A stretch of 64,000 bases of DNA, taken from contig JACCES010000010.1 of the NCBI GenBank assembly GCA_013416455.1, positions 62,001-126,000 on the forward strand. Direction: 5' to 3'. The position numbers were made by a program, and so were the translations under genes. Below the pieces are notes generated by a model. It searched no databases, had not been told where the DNA came from, and saw only the letters and a program-made list of their open reading frames with translations. Each line of letters starts with the position of its first letter. Within the stretch, counting starts at the first letter, position 1. The stretch comes from Alcaligenaceae bacterium. Its GTDB lineage: Bacteria > Pseudomonadota > Gammaproteobacteria > Burkholderiales > Burkholderiaceae_B. Positions 27,550-36,767 of this stretch are shown here, piece after piece.

Positions 27550-30144
27550 ATGAATACTGCCTATCGCAAACCCCTGCCGGGCAGCGACCTGGATTACTTC
27601 GATGCGCGCGCAGCGGTCGATGCGATCCGGCCGGGTGCCTATGACACGCTGCCCTACACGTCGCGCGTGCATGCCGAGAACCTGGTGCGCCGCTGCGACC
27701 CGGCCATCCTCACCGAATCCCTGACCCAGCTCATCGAGCGCCGCCGCGACCACGACTTCCCGTGGTATCCGGCACGGGTCGTCTGTCATGACATCCTGGG
27801 CCAGACCGCGCTGGTCGACCTGGCCGGCCTGCGCGACGCCATCGCCGCCAAAGGCGGGGATCCCGCCCTGGTCAACCCGGTGGTGCCCACCCAGCTCATC
27901 GTCGACCATTCGCTGGCCGTCGAGCACGCCGGCTTCGAAAAGGACGCGTTCGACAAGAACCGCGCCATCGAAGATCGCCGCAACGACGACCGCTTCCACT
28001 TCATCAACTGGACAAAGAAGGCCTTCCGCAACGTCGACGTGATTCCGCCGGGCAACGGCATCATGCACCAGATCAATCTGGAGCGCATGTCGCCCGTCAT
28101 CCACGCCATCGACGGCGTGGCCTTCCCCGATACCCTGGTCGGCACCGACAGCCACACCCCGCACGTGGATGCGCTGGGCGTGATCGCCATCGGCGTGGGC
28201 GGCCTCGAAGCCGAAAGCGTGATGCTGGGGCGCGCATCGTGGATGCGCCTGCCCGACATCGTCGGCGTGGAACTGACGGGCCGGCTTGCCCCCGGCTCCA
28301 CGGCCACCGACCTGGTGCTGGCGCTCACCGAATTCCTGCGCAATTCCAAGGTGGTGTCCAGCTACCTGGAATTCTTCGGTGAAGGCGTGCCCAGCCTGAC
28401 ACTGGGCGACCGCGCCACGATTTCCAACATGACCCCGGAATACGGCGCCACGGCGGCCATGTTCTACATCGACCAGCAGACCATCGACTACCTGCGCCTG
28501 ACCGGGCGCGACGACGAACAGGTGAAGCTCGTCGAGAATTACGCCAGGACAGCCGGCCTGTGGGCCGACAGCCTCGCCACGGCGCAATATGAACGGGTGT
28601 TGAAGTTCGACCTGTCATCGGTGGTGCGCAACATCGCCGGCCCCTCGAACCCGCATCGCCGCGTGGCCACGACCGATCTCGCGCAACACGGCATCACGGG
28701 CGAAGTGCGGGAAGAGCCCGGCCTCATGCCCGATGGCGCGGTCATCATCGCCGCCATCACCAGCTGTACCAACACCAGCAACCCGCGCAACGTGATCGCC
28801 GCCGGGCTGATCGCCCGCAACGCCAATGCGCGCGGCCTGATCCGCAAGCCCTGGGTCAAGACTTCGCTGGCTCCCGGCTCCAAGGCCGTCCAGCTCTACC
28901 TGGAAGAAGCCGGGCTCCTGCCGGAACTCGAAAAGCTCGGTTTCGGCATCGTGGGCTTTGCCTGCACCACCTGCAACGGCATGAGTGGCGCGCTCGACCC
29001 CCGCATCCAGCAGGAAATCATCGACCGCGACCTCTATGCCACGGCGGTGCTGTCGGGCAACCGCAACTTCGACGGCCGCATCCACCCCTACGCCAAGCAG
29101 GCCTTCCTGGCCTCGCCGCCGCTGGTGGTGGCCTATGCCATCGCGGGCACCATCCGCTTCGACATCGAAAAAGACGTGCTGGGGCACGATGATCAGGGCC
29201 GCCCCGTGACCCTCAAGGACATCTGGCCCACCGACGAAGAAATCGACGCCCTGGTGGCTTCCAGCGTCAAGCCGGAACACTTCCGCCAAGTCTACGAACC
29301 CATGTTCGCCGCCGGCGTCGTCTCGGGCGAAAAGGTATCGCCCCTGTACGAATGGCGCCCCCAAAGCACCTACATCCGCCGCCCGCCCTACTGGGAAGGC
29401 GCGCTGGCGGGAGCGCGCAGCCTGAAGGGCATGCGTCCGCTGGCTGTGCTGGGCGACAACATCACCACCGACCACCTGTCTCCTTCCAACGCCATCCTGC
29501 TCGACAGCGCCGCCGGCGAATATCTGGCGAAAATGGGGCTGCCCGAAGAAGACTTCAACTCCTACGCCACCCACCGGGGCGACCATCTGACCGCGCAGCG
29601 CGCCACCTTCGCCAACCCCAAGCTCATCAACGAGATGGCGGTGGTCGACGGCGGCGTCAAGCAGGGTTCACTCACCCGCCTCGAACCCGAGGGCAAGGTC
29701 ATGCGCATGTGGGAAGCCATCGAAACCTACATGGGTCGTGCCCAGCCGCTCATCATCGTGGCCGGCGCCGACTACGGCCAGGGCTCGTCGCGCGACTGGG
29801 CGGCCAAGGGCGTACGTCTGGCGGGCGTGGAAGCCATCGTTGCCGAAGGCTTCGAACGCATCCACCGCACCAACCTCGTGGGCATGGGCGTGCTGCCGCT
29901 GGAGTTCCTGCCCGGCACCAACCGCAAGACCCTGGAACTGGACGGCACCGAAACCTACGACGTGAGCGGCGAACGCACCCCGGGCGCCACCCTGACGCTG
30001 GTCATTCACCGCCGCAACGGCGAGCGCCTGGAAGTCCCGGTGACCTGCCGCCTGGATACAGCCGAAGAGGTGTCCATCTACGAAGCGGGCGGCGTGCTGC
30101 AGCGCTTCGCCCAGGACTTCCTCGAAGCCAACACCGAAGCCTAA
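27550..30144 (+). CDS. acnD: Fe/S-dependent 2-methylcitrate dehydratase AcnD
   Basis: 864-residue aconitase-family enzyme that dehydrates 2-methylcitrate, giving a product that needs PrpF for further use. The cluster cysteines are in SCTNTSNPRN and FACTTCNGMSG, and the substrate motifs DSHTPHVDALG and GADYGQGSSRDWAAKG are present. Its place between prpC and prpF marks it as AcnD rather than AcnA. The start at 27550 is the family N-terminus; the ribosome binding site (GGAAAG) is distant and weak. The 180-base gap before it is G/C-rich with no gene. Confidence 0.96.
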   Translation: MNTAYRKPLPGSDLDYFDARAAVDAIRPGAYDTLPYTSRVHAENLVRRCDPAILTESLTQLIERRRDHDFPWYPARVVCHDILGQTALVDLAGLRDAIAAKGGDPALVNPVVPTQLIVDHSLAVEHAGFEKDAFDKNRAIEDRRNDDRFHFINWTKKAFRNVDVIPPGNGIMHQINLERMSPVIHAIDGVAFPDTLVGTDSHTPHVDALGVIAIGVGGLEAESVMLGRASWMRLPDIVGVELTGRLAPGSTATDLVLALTEFLRNSKVVSSYLEFFGEGVPSLTLGDRATISNMTPEYGATAAMFYIDQQTIDYLRLTGRDDEQVKLVENYARTAGLWADSLATAQYERVLKFDLSSVVRNIAGPSNPHRRVATTDLAQHGITGEVREEPGLMPDGAVIIAAITSCTNTSNPRNVIAAGLIARNANARGLIRKPWVKTSLAPGSKAVQLYLEEAGLLPELEKLGFGIVGFACTTCNGMSGALDPRIQQEIIDRDLYATAVLSGNRNFDGRIHPYAKQAFLASPPLVVAYAIAGTIRFDIEKDVLGHDDQGRPVTLKDIWPTDEEIDALVASSVKPEHFRQVYEPMFAAGVVSGEKVSPLYEWRPQSTYIRRPPYWEGALAGARSLKGMRPLAVLGDNITTDHLSPSNAILLDSAAGEYLAKMGLPEEDFNSYATHRGDHLTAQRATFANPKLINEMAVVDGGVKQGSLTRLEPEGKVMRMWEAIETYMGRAQPLIIVAGADYGQGSSRDWAAKGVRLAGVEAIVAEGFERIHRTNLVGMGVLPLEFLPGTNRKTLELDGTETYDVSGERTPGATLTLVIHRRNGERLEVPVTCRLDTAEEVSIYEAGGVLQRFAQDFLEANTEA

Positions 30145-30160
30145 GAAAGGAAAGGGAAAC

Positions 30161-31351
30161 ATGAGTTTCGCACCTCAGGTGAAGATCCCCGCCACCTATA
30201 TGCGCGGCGGCACGAGCAAGGGCGTCTTCTTCCGGCTGGAAGACCTGCCGGCCGCCGCGCAGGCGCCCGGCCCGGCCCGCGACGCCCTGCTCATGCGCGT
30301 GATCGGCAGCCCCGACCCCTACGGCAAGCATACCGACGGCATGGGCGGCGCCACCTCCAGCACCAGCAAGATCGTGATCCTGTCGCGCAGCGGGCAGCCC
30401 GGCCACGACGTGGACTACCTGTTCGGCCAGGTGTCCATCGACAAGCCCTTCATCGACTGGAGCGGCAACTGCGGCAACCTGTCGGCCGCCGTCGGCCCGT
30501 TCGCCATTTCCAACGGCCTGATCGACGCGGGCCGCATTCCGGAAAACGGCGCCGTCACCGTGCGCATCTGGCAAGCCAACATCGGCAAGACCATCGTGTC
30601 GCATGTCCCCGTCACCAGCGGGGCCGTGCAGGAAACCGGCGATTTCGAACTGGACGGCGTCACTTTCCCGGCCGCCGAGATCCCGGTGGAATTCATGGAC
30701 CCGGCCGCTGACGACGATGACGGCGGCGGCGCGCTCTTCCCCACCGGGAACGTGGTGGACGAGCTGGAAGTGCCCGGTGTCGGCACGTTCAAGGCGACGA
30801 TGATCAACGCCGGCATCCCGACCGTCTTCCTCAATGCGGCGGACATCGGCTATACCGGCACCGAGCTTCAGGACGACATCAACAGCGACGCCAAGGCGCT
30901 GGCGACCTTCGAAACCATACGCGCGCATGGCGCGCTGCGCATGGGTCTGATCTCCGATCTGACCGAAGCCGCACAGCGCCAGCACACGCCCAAGGTCGCT
31001 TTCGTCGCCCCGCCCGCCGACTACAACGCATCCAGCGGGAAAACCGTGAAAGCGGCGGAAATCGACCTGCTGGTGCGGGCATTGTCCATGGGCAAGCTGC
31101 ACCATGCGATGATGGGAACAGCCGCCGTTGCCATCGGCACGGCCGCGGCCATTCCGGGCACGCTTGTCAATCTGGCGGCGGGCGGCGGCGAACGCAATGC
31201 CGTACGTTTCGGCCACCCGTCCGGAACACTGCGCGTGGGCGCCGAGGCCCAGCTGCAGGACGGCCAGTGGAAAGTAACCAAGGCCATCATGAGCCGTAGC
31301 GCCCGCGTGCTCATGGAAGGCTGGGTGCGCGTGCCCGGCGACGCTTTCTGA
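30161..31351 (+). CDS. prpF: 2-methylaconitate cis-trans isomerase PrpF
   Basis: 396-residue PrpF-family protein with a diaminopimelate-epimerase-like fold. It begins with the typical [17 protein letters not shown] and has [15 protein letters not shown] with the expected active-site Cys. It is required together with AcnD to make cis-2-methylaconitate. The start is 17 bases after acnD, with AAGGAAAGGG upstream. Confidence 0.95.
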   Translation: MSFAPQVKIPATYMRGGTSKGVFFRLEDLPAAAQAPGPARDALLMRVIGSPDPYGKHTDGMGGATSSTSKIVILSRSGQPGHDVDYLFGQVSIDKPFIDWSGNCGNLSAAVGPFAISNGLIDAGRIPENGAVTVRIWQANIGKTIVSHVPVTSGAVQETGDFELDGVTFPAAEIPVEFMDPAADDDDGGGALFPTGNVVDELEVPGVGTFKATMINAGIPTVFLNAADIGYTGTELQDDINSDAKALATFETIRAHGALRMGLISDLTEAAQRQHTPKVAFVAPPADYNASSGKTVKAAEIDLLVRALSMGKLHHAMMGTAAVAIGTAAAIPGTLVNLAAGGGERNAVRFGHPSGTLRVGAEAQLQDGQWKVTKAIMSRSARVLMEGWVRVPGDAF

Positions 31352-31367
31352 GTTCCGAAGGCGGCGC

Positions 31368-31429
31368 GGCCGGCGGTTCACCGCCGGCCCGGCGCTTGCC
31401 CGGAGCCTGTCGACACCGGCAGGCTCCGG
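31368..31429. repeat. Two hairpins between prpF and prpD
   Basis: GGCCGGCGG-TTCA-CCGCCGGCC (31368-31389) and CCGGAGCCTG/CAGGCTCCGG (31400-31429) lie in the 131-base prpF-prpD gap. Neither is followed by a U-run. They may stabilise the upstream messenger or partially separate prpD expression from the rest. Confidence 0.5.
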
Positions 31430-31482
31430 TCCCTGGGCACGGGCACCGGATACCCTCATCCTGTCCAAAGGGAGATACGCTC

Positions 31483-32940
31483 ATGGATAACACGGAACGC
31501 CAGCAATGGGACGAGGTCATGGTCGGCATCGCGGACTATGTCCTCGACTATCGCATCGACTCCGACCTGGCCTTCGAAACCGCCCGCCATTGCCTGCTCG
31601 ACACGCTGGGCTGCGGCCTGGAAGCGCTGGAATACCCCGCCTGCACCAAGCTGCTGGGCCCGGTCGTGCCGGGCACCACCGTGCCGGACGGCGCCCGCGT
31701 GCCGGGCACCCATCACCAGCTCGACCCGGTCAAGGCCGCCTTCGACATCGGCGCGATGATCCGCTGGCTGGATTTCAACGATACCTGGCTGGCCGCCGAA
31801 TGGGGCCACCCCTCGGACAATCTCGGCGGCATCCTGGCGACGGCCGACTGGCTGTCGCGCCGGGCGGCCGCGCGCGGCAGCACCGGGCCCACCATGCGCG
31901 ACGTCCTCGCCGCCATGATCAAGGCGCACGAGATCCAGGGCTGCTTGGCGCTTGAAAACGCCTTCAACCGCGTGGGCCTGGATCACGTCATTCTGGTCAA
32001 GGCGGCCTCAACGGCGGTGGTCGCCCAGCTGCTGGGCCTGGACCGCCAGGCCCTGCTGAACGCCCTGTCGCTCGCCTGGGTCGATGGCCAGAGCCTGCGC
32101 ACCTACCGGCATGCCCCCAATACCGGCAGCCGCAAGAGCTGGGCCGCGGGCGATGCCACCAGCCGCGCCGTCCAGCTCGCGCTCATGGCCGCCAGGGGCG
32201 AAATGGGCTATCCATCCGCGCTGACGGCGCCGACCTGGGGCTTCTATGACGTGCACTTCAAGGGCCGCCCCTTCCGCTTCCAGCGCCCCTACGGCAGCTA
32301 CGTCATGGAAAACATATTGTTCAAGATTTCCTGGCCGGCCGAATTCCACGGCCAGACGGCCGTCGAATGCGCCATGCAGGCGCATGGCCAGCTGGCCGCC
32401 ATGGGCCGCGGCGCGGCCGACATCGCCCGCATCACCTTGCGCACGCAGGAAGCCTGCCTGCGCATCATCGACAAAAAGGGCCCCTTGAAGAATCCGGCCG
32501 ACCGCGACCACTGCGTGCAGTACATGATCGCCGTGCCTCTGCTCCACGGCCGGCTCACGGCGGCCGACTACGAAGACGATGTGGCCGCCGACCCGCGCAT
32601 CGACGCCCTGCGGGAACGCATCACCTGCGTGGAAGACCCCGCCTTCACCGCCGACTACCTCGATCCCGGAAAACGATCCATCGCCAATGCCCTGAGCGTG
32701 GAACTGAAAGACGGAACCCGGCTCCCCGAAATCGTATGCGAATATCCGCTCGGCCACCGGCGCCGGCGCCCGGAAGGCCTGCCGCTGCTGGAAGCCAAGT
32801 TCCGGCGCAATCTGGCCCGGCGCTTTCCCGAAGCGCAGCAGGAACGCATACTCGCGGTGTCCGGCGACGCGGCACGGTTGCATGCCATGCCCGTGCATGA
32901 ATACGTCGATCTCTACATTGCACAGAGCCCGCCCGCCTGA
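31483..32940 (+). CDS. prpD: 2-methylcitrate dehydratase, MmgE/PrpD family
   Basis: 485-residue cofactor-independent dehydratase (MmgE/PrpD family), which performs the same overall step as AcnD plus PrpF. Family motifs include [30 protein letters not shown] and [18 protein letters not shown] 9 bases before 31483 supports the start. As last gene of the prp run it makes a redundant pair with acnD/prpF; similar gene sets are known from Cupriavidus. Confidence 0.94.
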   Translation: MDNTERQQWDEVMVGIADYVLDYRIDSDLAFETARHCLLDTLGCGLEALEYPACTKLLGPVVPGTTVPDGARVPGTHHQLDPVKAAFDIGAMIRWLDFNDTWLAAEWGHPSDNLGGILATADWLSRRAAARGSTGPTMRDVLAAMIKAHEIQGCLALENAFNRVGLDHVILVKAASTAVVAQLLGLDRQALLNALSLAWVDGQSLRTYRHAPNTGSRKSWAAGDATSRAVQLALMAARGEMGYPSALTAPTWGFYDVHFKGRPFRFQRPYGSYVMENILFKISWPAEFHGQTAVECAMQAHGQLAAMGRGAADIARITLRTQEACLRIIDKKGPLKNPADRDHCVQYMIAVPLLHGRLTAADYEDDVAADPRIDALRERITCVEDPAFTADYLDPGKRSIANALSVELKDGTRLPEIVCEYPLGHRRRRPEGLPLLEAKFRRNLARRFPEAQQERILAVSGDAARLHAMPVHEYVDLYIAQSPPA

Positions 32941-32973
32941 GCGCCGCCCCCCTGTGGCGGCGGCCCGGGCGCT

Positions 32974-32998
32974 GATGGCGCCCGTTCGGGGCGCCATC
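32974..32998. terminator. Hairpin after the prp operon
   Basis: GATGGCGCCC-GTTCG-GGGCGCCATC, a perfect 10-bp stem 33 bases after prpD. It lacks a U-run, so termination would need help or it acts as a 3' stabiliser. Confidence 0.5.
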
Positions 32999-33038
32999 CA
33001 CATCCGGAGCGGCCCGGGTTTATGCTTTAATTGCGCCT

Positions 33039-33431
33039 ATGCTGGATTCCGTCACTTTCTACCTTCTGCCCTTCTCGTTCACCCTGCTCGTGGCTTGCGT
33101 CATGTCCTGCCTGGTGTCCGCGCTGTTCCTCTATATGAACATACGCACGATCAACCAGGCCATGCGCCATCCCTACCTCAAGCGCTATCGCTGGGAGCAG
33201 ATGCCGGCCACGGTCAAGCTCACCATCACGCTCGACTATTTCCTGCGGCTGATGTTTCCCCGCGGCAAGTTCTGGGTATGCGGCCAGGCGAACCGCCTGC
33301 TGGCCGATATCGACCCCAGGGACATTCCGCTGCGGGTGCGCTGGCCGGTGGTCGGATTCTGGGGCGGCTGCTTCCTGGGCATCCTCTCCATGCTCGTGCT
33401 GTGGCTCATGATCCTGATTACAATGAACTGA
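33039..33431 (+). CDS. Hypothetical membrane protein
   Basis: 130 residues, family not recognised. Two hydrophobic stretches are clear: about residues 8-32 (LLPFSFTLLVACVMSCLVSALFL) and 105-127 (VVGFWGGCFLGILSMLVLWLMIL), separated by a basic, probably cytoplasmic middle part (HPYLKRYRWEQMP). It looks like an inner-membrane protein with both ends on the same side. It is followed by a small acetyltransferase gene 25 bases later, possibly co-transcribed. Codon use is like that of the neighbours, so I consider it real. Confidence 0.7.
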   Translation: MLDSVTFYLLPFSFTLLVACVMSCLVSALFLYMNIRTINQAMRHPYLKRYRWEQMPATVKLTITLDYFLRLMFPRGKFWVCGQANRLLADIDPRDIPLRVRWPVVGFWGGCFLGILSMLVLWLMILITMN

Positions 33432-33456
33432 CGCATCGCCACTACCCGGAGCCCGC

Positions 33457-33738
33457 ATGAGCCGCAGCATCGAACACAATACCGCCGAAAAACGCTTCCA
33501 ATGGCTGGAAGACGGCCAGCTGTGCGTGCTCGACTACGAGCTGCACGGCGACGTCATGATCATCACCCATACCGGCGTGCCGGAAGCCGTCGGCGGCCGC
33601 GGCATTGCCGCCGATCTCGCCAGAACGGCACTCGATACCGCACGCGCCCGGGGCTGGAAGGTCCGCCCGCTGTGCTCCTACGTCGACGCCTGGATGCGCC
33701 GCCAGCGCGGCGGCTACGACGACCTGCTGGCTTCCTGA
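33457..33738 (+). CDS. Small GNAT-type N-acetyltransferase (COG2388-like)
   Basis: 93-residue protein resembling the mini-GNAT family (YjdJ-type): the acetyl-CoA loop is visible as VGGRGIAADLARTALDTAR and is followed by the typical LCSYVDAWMRRQ end. The substrate is unknown. It starts 25 bases after the hypothetical membrane protein gene. The following 250 bases carry only the acnB control region. Confidence 0.8.
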   Translation: MSRSIEHNTAEKRFQWLEDGQLCVLDYELHGDVMIITHTGVPEAVGGRGIAADLARTALDTARARGWKVRPLCSYVDAWMRRQRGGYDDLLAS

Positions 33739-33894
33739 GCCTGGCCCGCCCCGTTCGCGGGCCGGTGGCGGGTTTCCGGCCTTCTTCCGCCTCCTTTTTG
33801 CGCCCGCGCCCGCGCCGCCCGGCGCTCTGACGGCTCTTCTCCTTCCGCTGTCCGGCGCCCGCCGTGTTGCGCTTGCCACATTATCGCCCGCCAA

Positions 33895-33915
33895 GTCTTA
33901 TATAAGATATAAGAC
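33895..33915. promoter_or_regulatory. Candidate GntR operator before acnB
   Basis: The same 19-bp core TCTTATAT-AAG-ATATAAGA as between gntR and mdh, here with a flanking G/C pair. It abuts the putative acnB promoter with the same 3-base spacing as at mdh, 12.6 kb away. This is the second copy in the window; I saw no third. Confidence 0.75.
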
Positions 33916-33917
33916 AT

Positions 33918-33947
33918 TTGCGTCCAGCCCATGTTTGCCCGTACAAT
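33918..33947 (+). promoter_or_regulatory. Putative acnB promoter
   Basis: TTGCGT, 18 bases, TACAAT, ending 41 bases before the acnB ATG. The operator core ends 3 bases upstream of the -35 box. Confidence 0.5.
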
Positions 33948-33988
33948 CCAGGCAACCCTTCCTACAACTTCGCTCATAAGGCAAGCAC

Positions 33989-36580
33989 ATGCTGGAACAA
34001 TATCGTCAACACGTTGCCGAACGCGCCGCGTTGGGCATCCCGCCCCTGCCTCTGTCCGCTCAACAGACCGCCGAGCTGATCGAACTGCTGAAGAACCCGC
34101 CCGCCGGCGAAGAACAGCATCTGCTCGATCTGATCACCCATCGTGTTCCAGCAGGTGTAGATGACGCCGCCAAGGTCAAGGCCTCGTATCTTGCCGCCCT
34201 GGCCCTGGGCAAGGAAACCTGTTCCATCATCGACGCCAGCCGTGCCACCGAACTGCTGGGCACCATGCTGGGCGGCTACAACATCAGCGCTCTCATCGAG
34301 CTGCTGGACCACGCCGAACTGGCCCCCGTCGCGGCGAACGGCCTGAAGCACACCCTGCTGATGTTCGACGCCTTCCACGACGTCAAGGAAAAGGCCGATC
34401 AAGGCAACGTCCATGCCAAGGCCGTGCTGCAGAGCTGGGCCGACGGCGAATGGTTCACCTCCCGCCCGGAACTGCCCGAAAGCCTGACCATCACCGTCTT
34501 CAAGGTGCCCGGCGAAACCAATACCGACGATCTTTCGCCCGCGCCCGACGCCACCACCCGCCCCGACATCCCGCTGCATGCGCTGGCCATGCTGAAGAAC
34601 AAGCGCGAAGGCGCCGCCTTCCAGCCCGAAGAAGACGGCAAGCGCGGGCCGGTCGCCTTCATCCAGTCGCTGAAGGAAAAAGGCCATCTGGTCGCCTACG
34701 TCGGCGACGTGGTCGGCACCGGCTCCAGCCGCAAGTCCGCCACCAACTCGGTGCTGTGGTTCACCGGCGAAGACATCCCCTACGTGCCGAACAAGCGCTT
34801 CGGCGGCGTCTGCCTGGGTAGCAAGATCGCTCCCATCTTCTACAACACTATGGAAGACGCCGGCGCCCTGCCCATCGAGCTCGATGTTTCCCAAATGGAA
34901 ATGGGCGACGTGGTCGAACTGCGCCCCTACGAAGGCAAGGCGCTCAAGAACGGCGCGGTGATCGCCGAGTTCGAAGTCAAGTCCGACGTACTGTTCGACG
35001 AAGTGCGCGCCGGCGGCCGCATCCCGCTGATCGTCGGCCGCGGCCTCACCGCCAAGGCCCGCGAGGCGCTGGGCCTGCCGCCTTCCGACCTGTTCCGCCT
35101 GCCCAGGAACCCGGCCGATTCGGGCAAGGGCTTCTCGCTGGCGCAGAAGATGGTCGGGCGCGCCTGCGGCCTGCCGGAAGGCCAGGGCGTGCGTCCGGGC
35201 ACCTACTGCGAGCCGCGCATGACCTCGGTCGGCAGCCAGGACACCACCGGCCCCATGACGCGCGACGAACTGAAAGACCTCGCCTGCCTCGGCTTCTCGG
35301 CGGACCTGGTCATGCAGTCCTTCTGCCACACGGCCGCCTATCCCAAGCCTGTCGACGTCAAGACCCACCACACGCTGCCCGAATTCATCAGCACGCGCGG
35401 CGGCATCTCGCTGCGCCCCGGCGACGGCGTGATCCACAGCTGGCTGAACCGCATGCTGCTGCCCGACACTGTCGGCACCGGCGGCGACTCGCACACACGC
35501 TTCCCGATCGGCATCAGCTTCCCGGCCGGTTCCGGCCTGGTGGCGTTCGCGGCCGCCACCGGCGTCATGCCGCTCGACATGCCCGAATCGGTGCTGGTGC
35601 GTTTCAAGGGCAAGCTGCAGCCCGGCGTCACGCTGCGCGACCTGGTCAACGCCATTCCTTACTACGCCATCAAGGAAGGCATGCTCACCGTCGAAAAGCA
35701 GGGCAAGAAAAACGTGTTCTCGGGCCGCATCCTGGAAATCGAAGGCCTGCCCGACCTCAAGGTGGAACAGGCGTTCGAACTGTCCGACGCCTCGGCCGAG
35801 CGTTCCGCCGCGGGCTGCACGGTGCACCTGAACAAAGAACCCATCATCGAGTACATCAACAGCAACATCGTGATGCTCAAGTGGATGATCGCCAACGGCT
35901 ATGAAGACGAGCGTTCGCTGGCACGCCGCATCAAGGCCATGGAAGCCTGGCTGGCCGATCCGCAACTGCTCGAACCCGATGCCGACGCCGAATACGCCGC
36001 CGTCATCGAGATCGACATGGACGAGATCGTCGAGCCCATCGTTGCGTGCCCGAACGACCCCGACGACGTCAAGACGCTTTCCGATGTCTCTGGCGCCAAG
36101 ATCGACGAAGTCTTCATCGGCAGCTGCATGACCAACATCGGCCACTTCCGCGCGGCTTCCAAGCTGCTGGAAGGCAAGCGCGACATTCCGGTCAAGCTGT
36201 GGGTCGCTCCGCCCACCAAGATGGACGCCCAGCAGCTTACCGAGGAAGGCCATTACGGGGTGTTCGGCACCGCCGGCGCGCGCACGGAAATGCCGGGCTG
36301 CTCGCTGTGCATGGGCAACCAGGCCCAGGTGCGCGAAGGCGCCACGGTCATGTCGACCAGCACCCGGAACTTCCCCAACCGCCTGGGCAAGAACACCAAC
36401 GTGTATCTGGGCTCGGCCGAACTGGCGGCCATCTGCTCGCGCCTCGGGCGCATTCCCACCCGCGAGGAATACATGGCCGACATGGGCGTGATCAACGAAA
36501 GCGGCGACGAAATCTACCAGTACCTGAACTTCGACCAGATCGAGGAATACAGGGAAATCGCGGAATCCGTCGGCGTCTGA
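33989..36580 (+). CDS. acnB: Bifunctional aconitate hydratase B / 2-methylisocitrate dehydratase
   Basis: 863-residue AcnB-type aconitase interconverting citrate and isocitrate; in relatives it also hydrates 2-methylaconitate in the methylcitrate cycle. The AcnB layout is clear: an N-terminal helical HEAT-like domain ([21 protein letters not shown]), the swivel domain with [15 protein letters not shown] near residue 240, then the [4Fe-4S] domain with [24 protein letters not shown] and [11 protein letters not shown] holding the cluster cysteines. It is single-gene, with its own promoter carrying the GntR-type palindrome, and ends in a strong terminator. Confidence 0.97.
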   Translation: MLEQYRQHVAERAALGIPPLPLSAQQTAELIELLKNPPAGEEQHLLDLITHRVPAGVDDAAKVKASYLAALALGKETCSIIDASRATELLGTMLGGYNISALIELLDHAELAPVAANGLKHTLLMFDAFHDVKEKADQGNVHAKAVLQSWADGEWFTSRPELPESLTITVFKVPGETNTDDLSPAPDATTRPDIPLHALAMLKNKREGAAFQPEEDGKRGPVAFIQSLKEKGHLVAYVGDVVGTGSSRKSATNSVLWFTGEDIPYVPNKRFGGVCLGSKIAPIFYNTMEDAGALPIELDVSQMEMGDVVELRPYEGKALKNGAVIAEFEVKSDVLFDEVRAGGRIPLIVGRGLTAKAREALGLPPSDLFRLPRNPADSGKGFSLAQKMVGRACGLPEGQGVRPGTYCEPRMTSVGSQDTTGPMTRDELKDLACLGFSADLVMQSFCHTAAYPKPVDVKTHHTLPEFISTRGGISLRPGDGVIHSWLNRMLLPDTVGTGGDSHTRFPIGISFPAGSGLVAFAAATGVMPLDMPESVLVRFKGKLQPGVTLRDLVNAIPYYAIKEGMLTVEKQGKKNVFSGRILEIEGLPDLKVEQAFELSDASAERSAAGCTVHLNKEPIIEYINSNIVMLKWMIANGYEDERSLARRIKAMEAWLADPQLLEPDADAEYAAVIEIDMDEIVEPIVACPNDPDDVKTLSDVSGAKIDEVFIGSCMTNIGHFRAASKLLEGKRDIPVKLWVAPPTKMDAQQLTEEGHYGVFGTAGARTEMPGCSLCMGNQAQVREGATVMSTSTRNFPNRLGKNTNVYLGSAELAAICSRLGRIPTREEYMADMGVINESGDEIYQYLNFDQIEEYREIAESVGV

Positions 36581-36637
36581 CCGGGCGGGGCGGTTTCAGG
36601 AACCGGTTGCCATGGCGCCGGTTCCCGCACTCTCAGG

Positions 36638-36670
36638 GGGCTCCCGATATTCATCGGGAGCCCTTTTTTT
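36638..36670 (+). terminator. acnB terminator
   Basis: GGGCTCCCGAT-ATTC-ATCGGGAGCCC followed by seven T residues, 58 bases after the acnB stop. A strong intrinsic terminator. Confidence 0.92.
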
Positions 36671-36767
36671 CAGTGTTGCCGCGCCGCGCTTCGCCTGGCG
36701 GGGCGGCCGCCCGCCCAGGGGGCGGTACCCGGCGGAACACGGGCGCGCCCCGCCGGCATGCCCGGTG

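Noticed and set aside
33974-36253. 759-codon frame antisense to acnB
   Set aside because: acnB is unambiguous; the antisense product has no recognisable domain.
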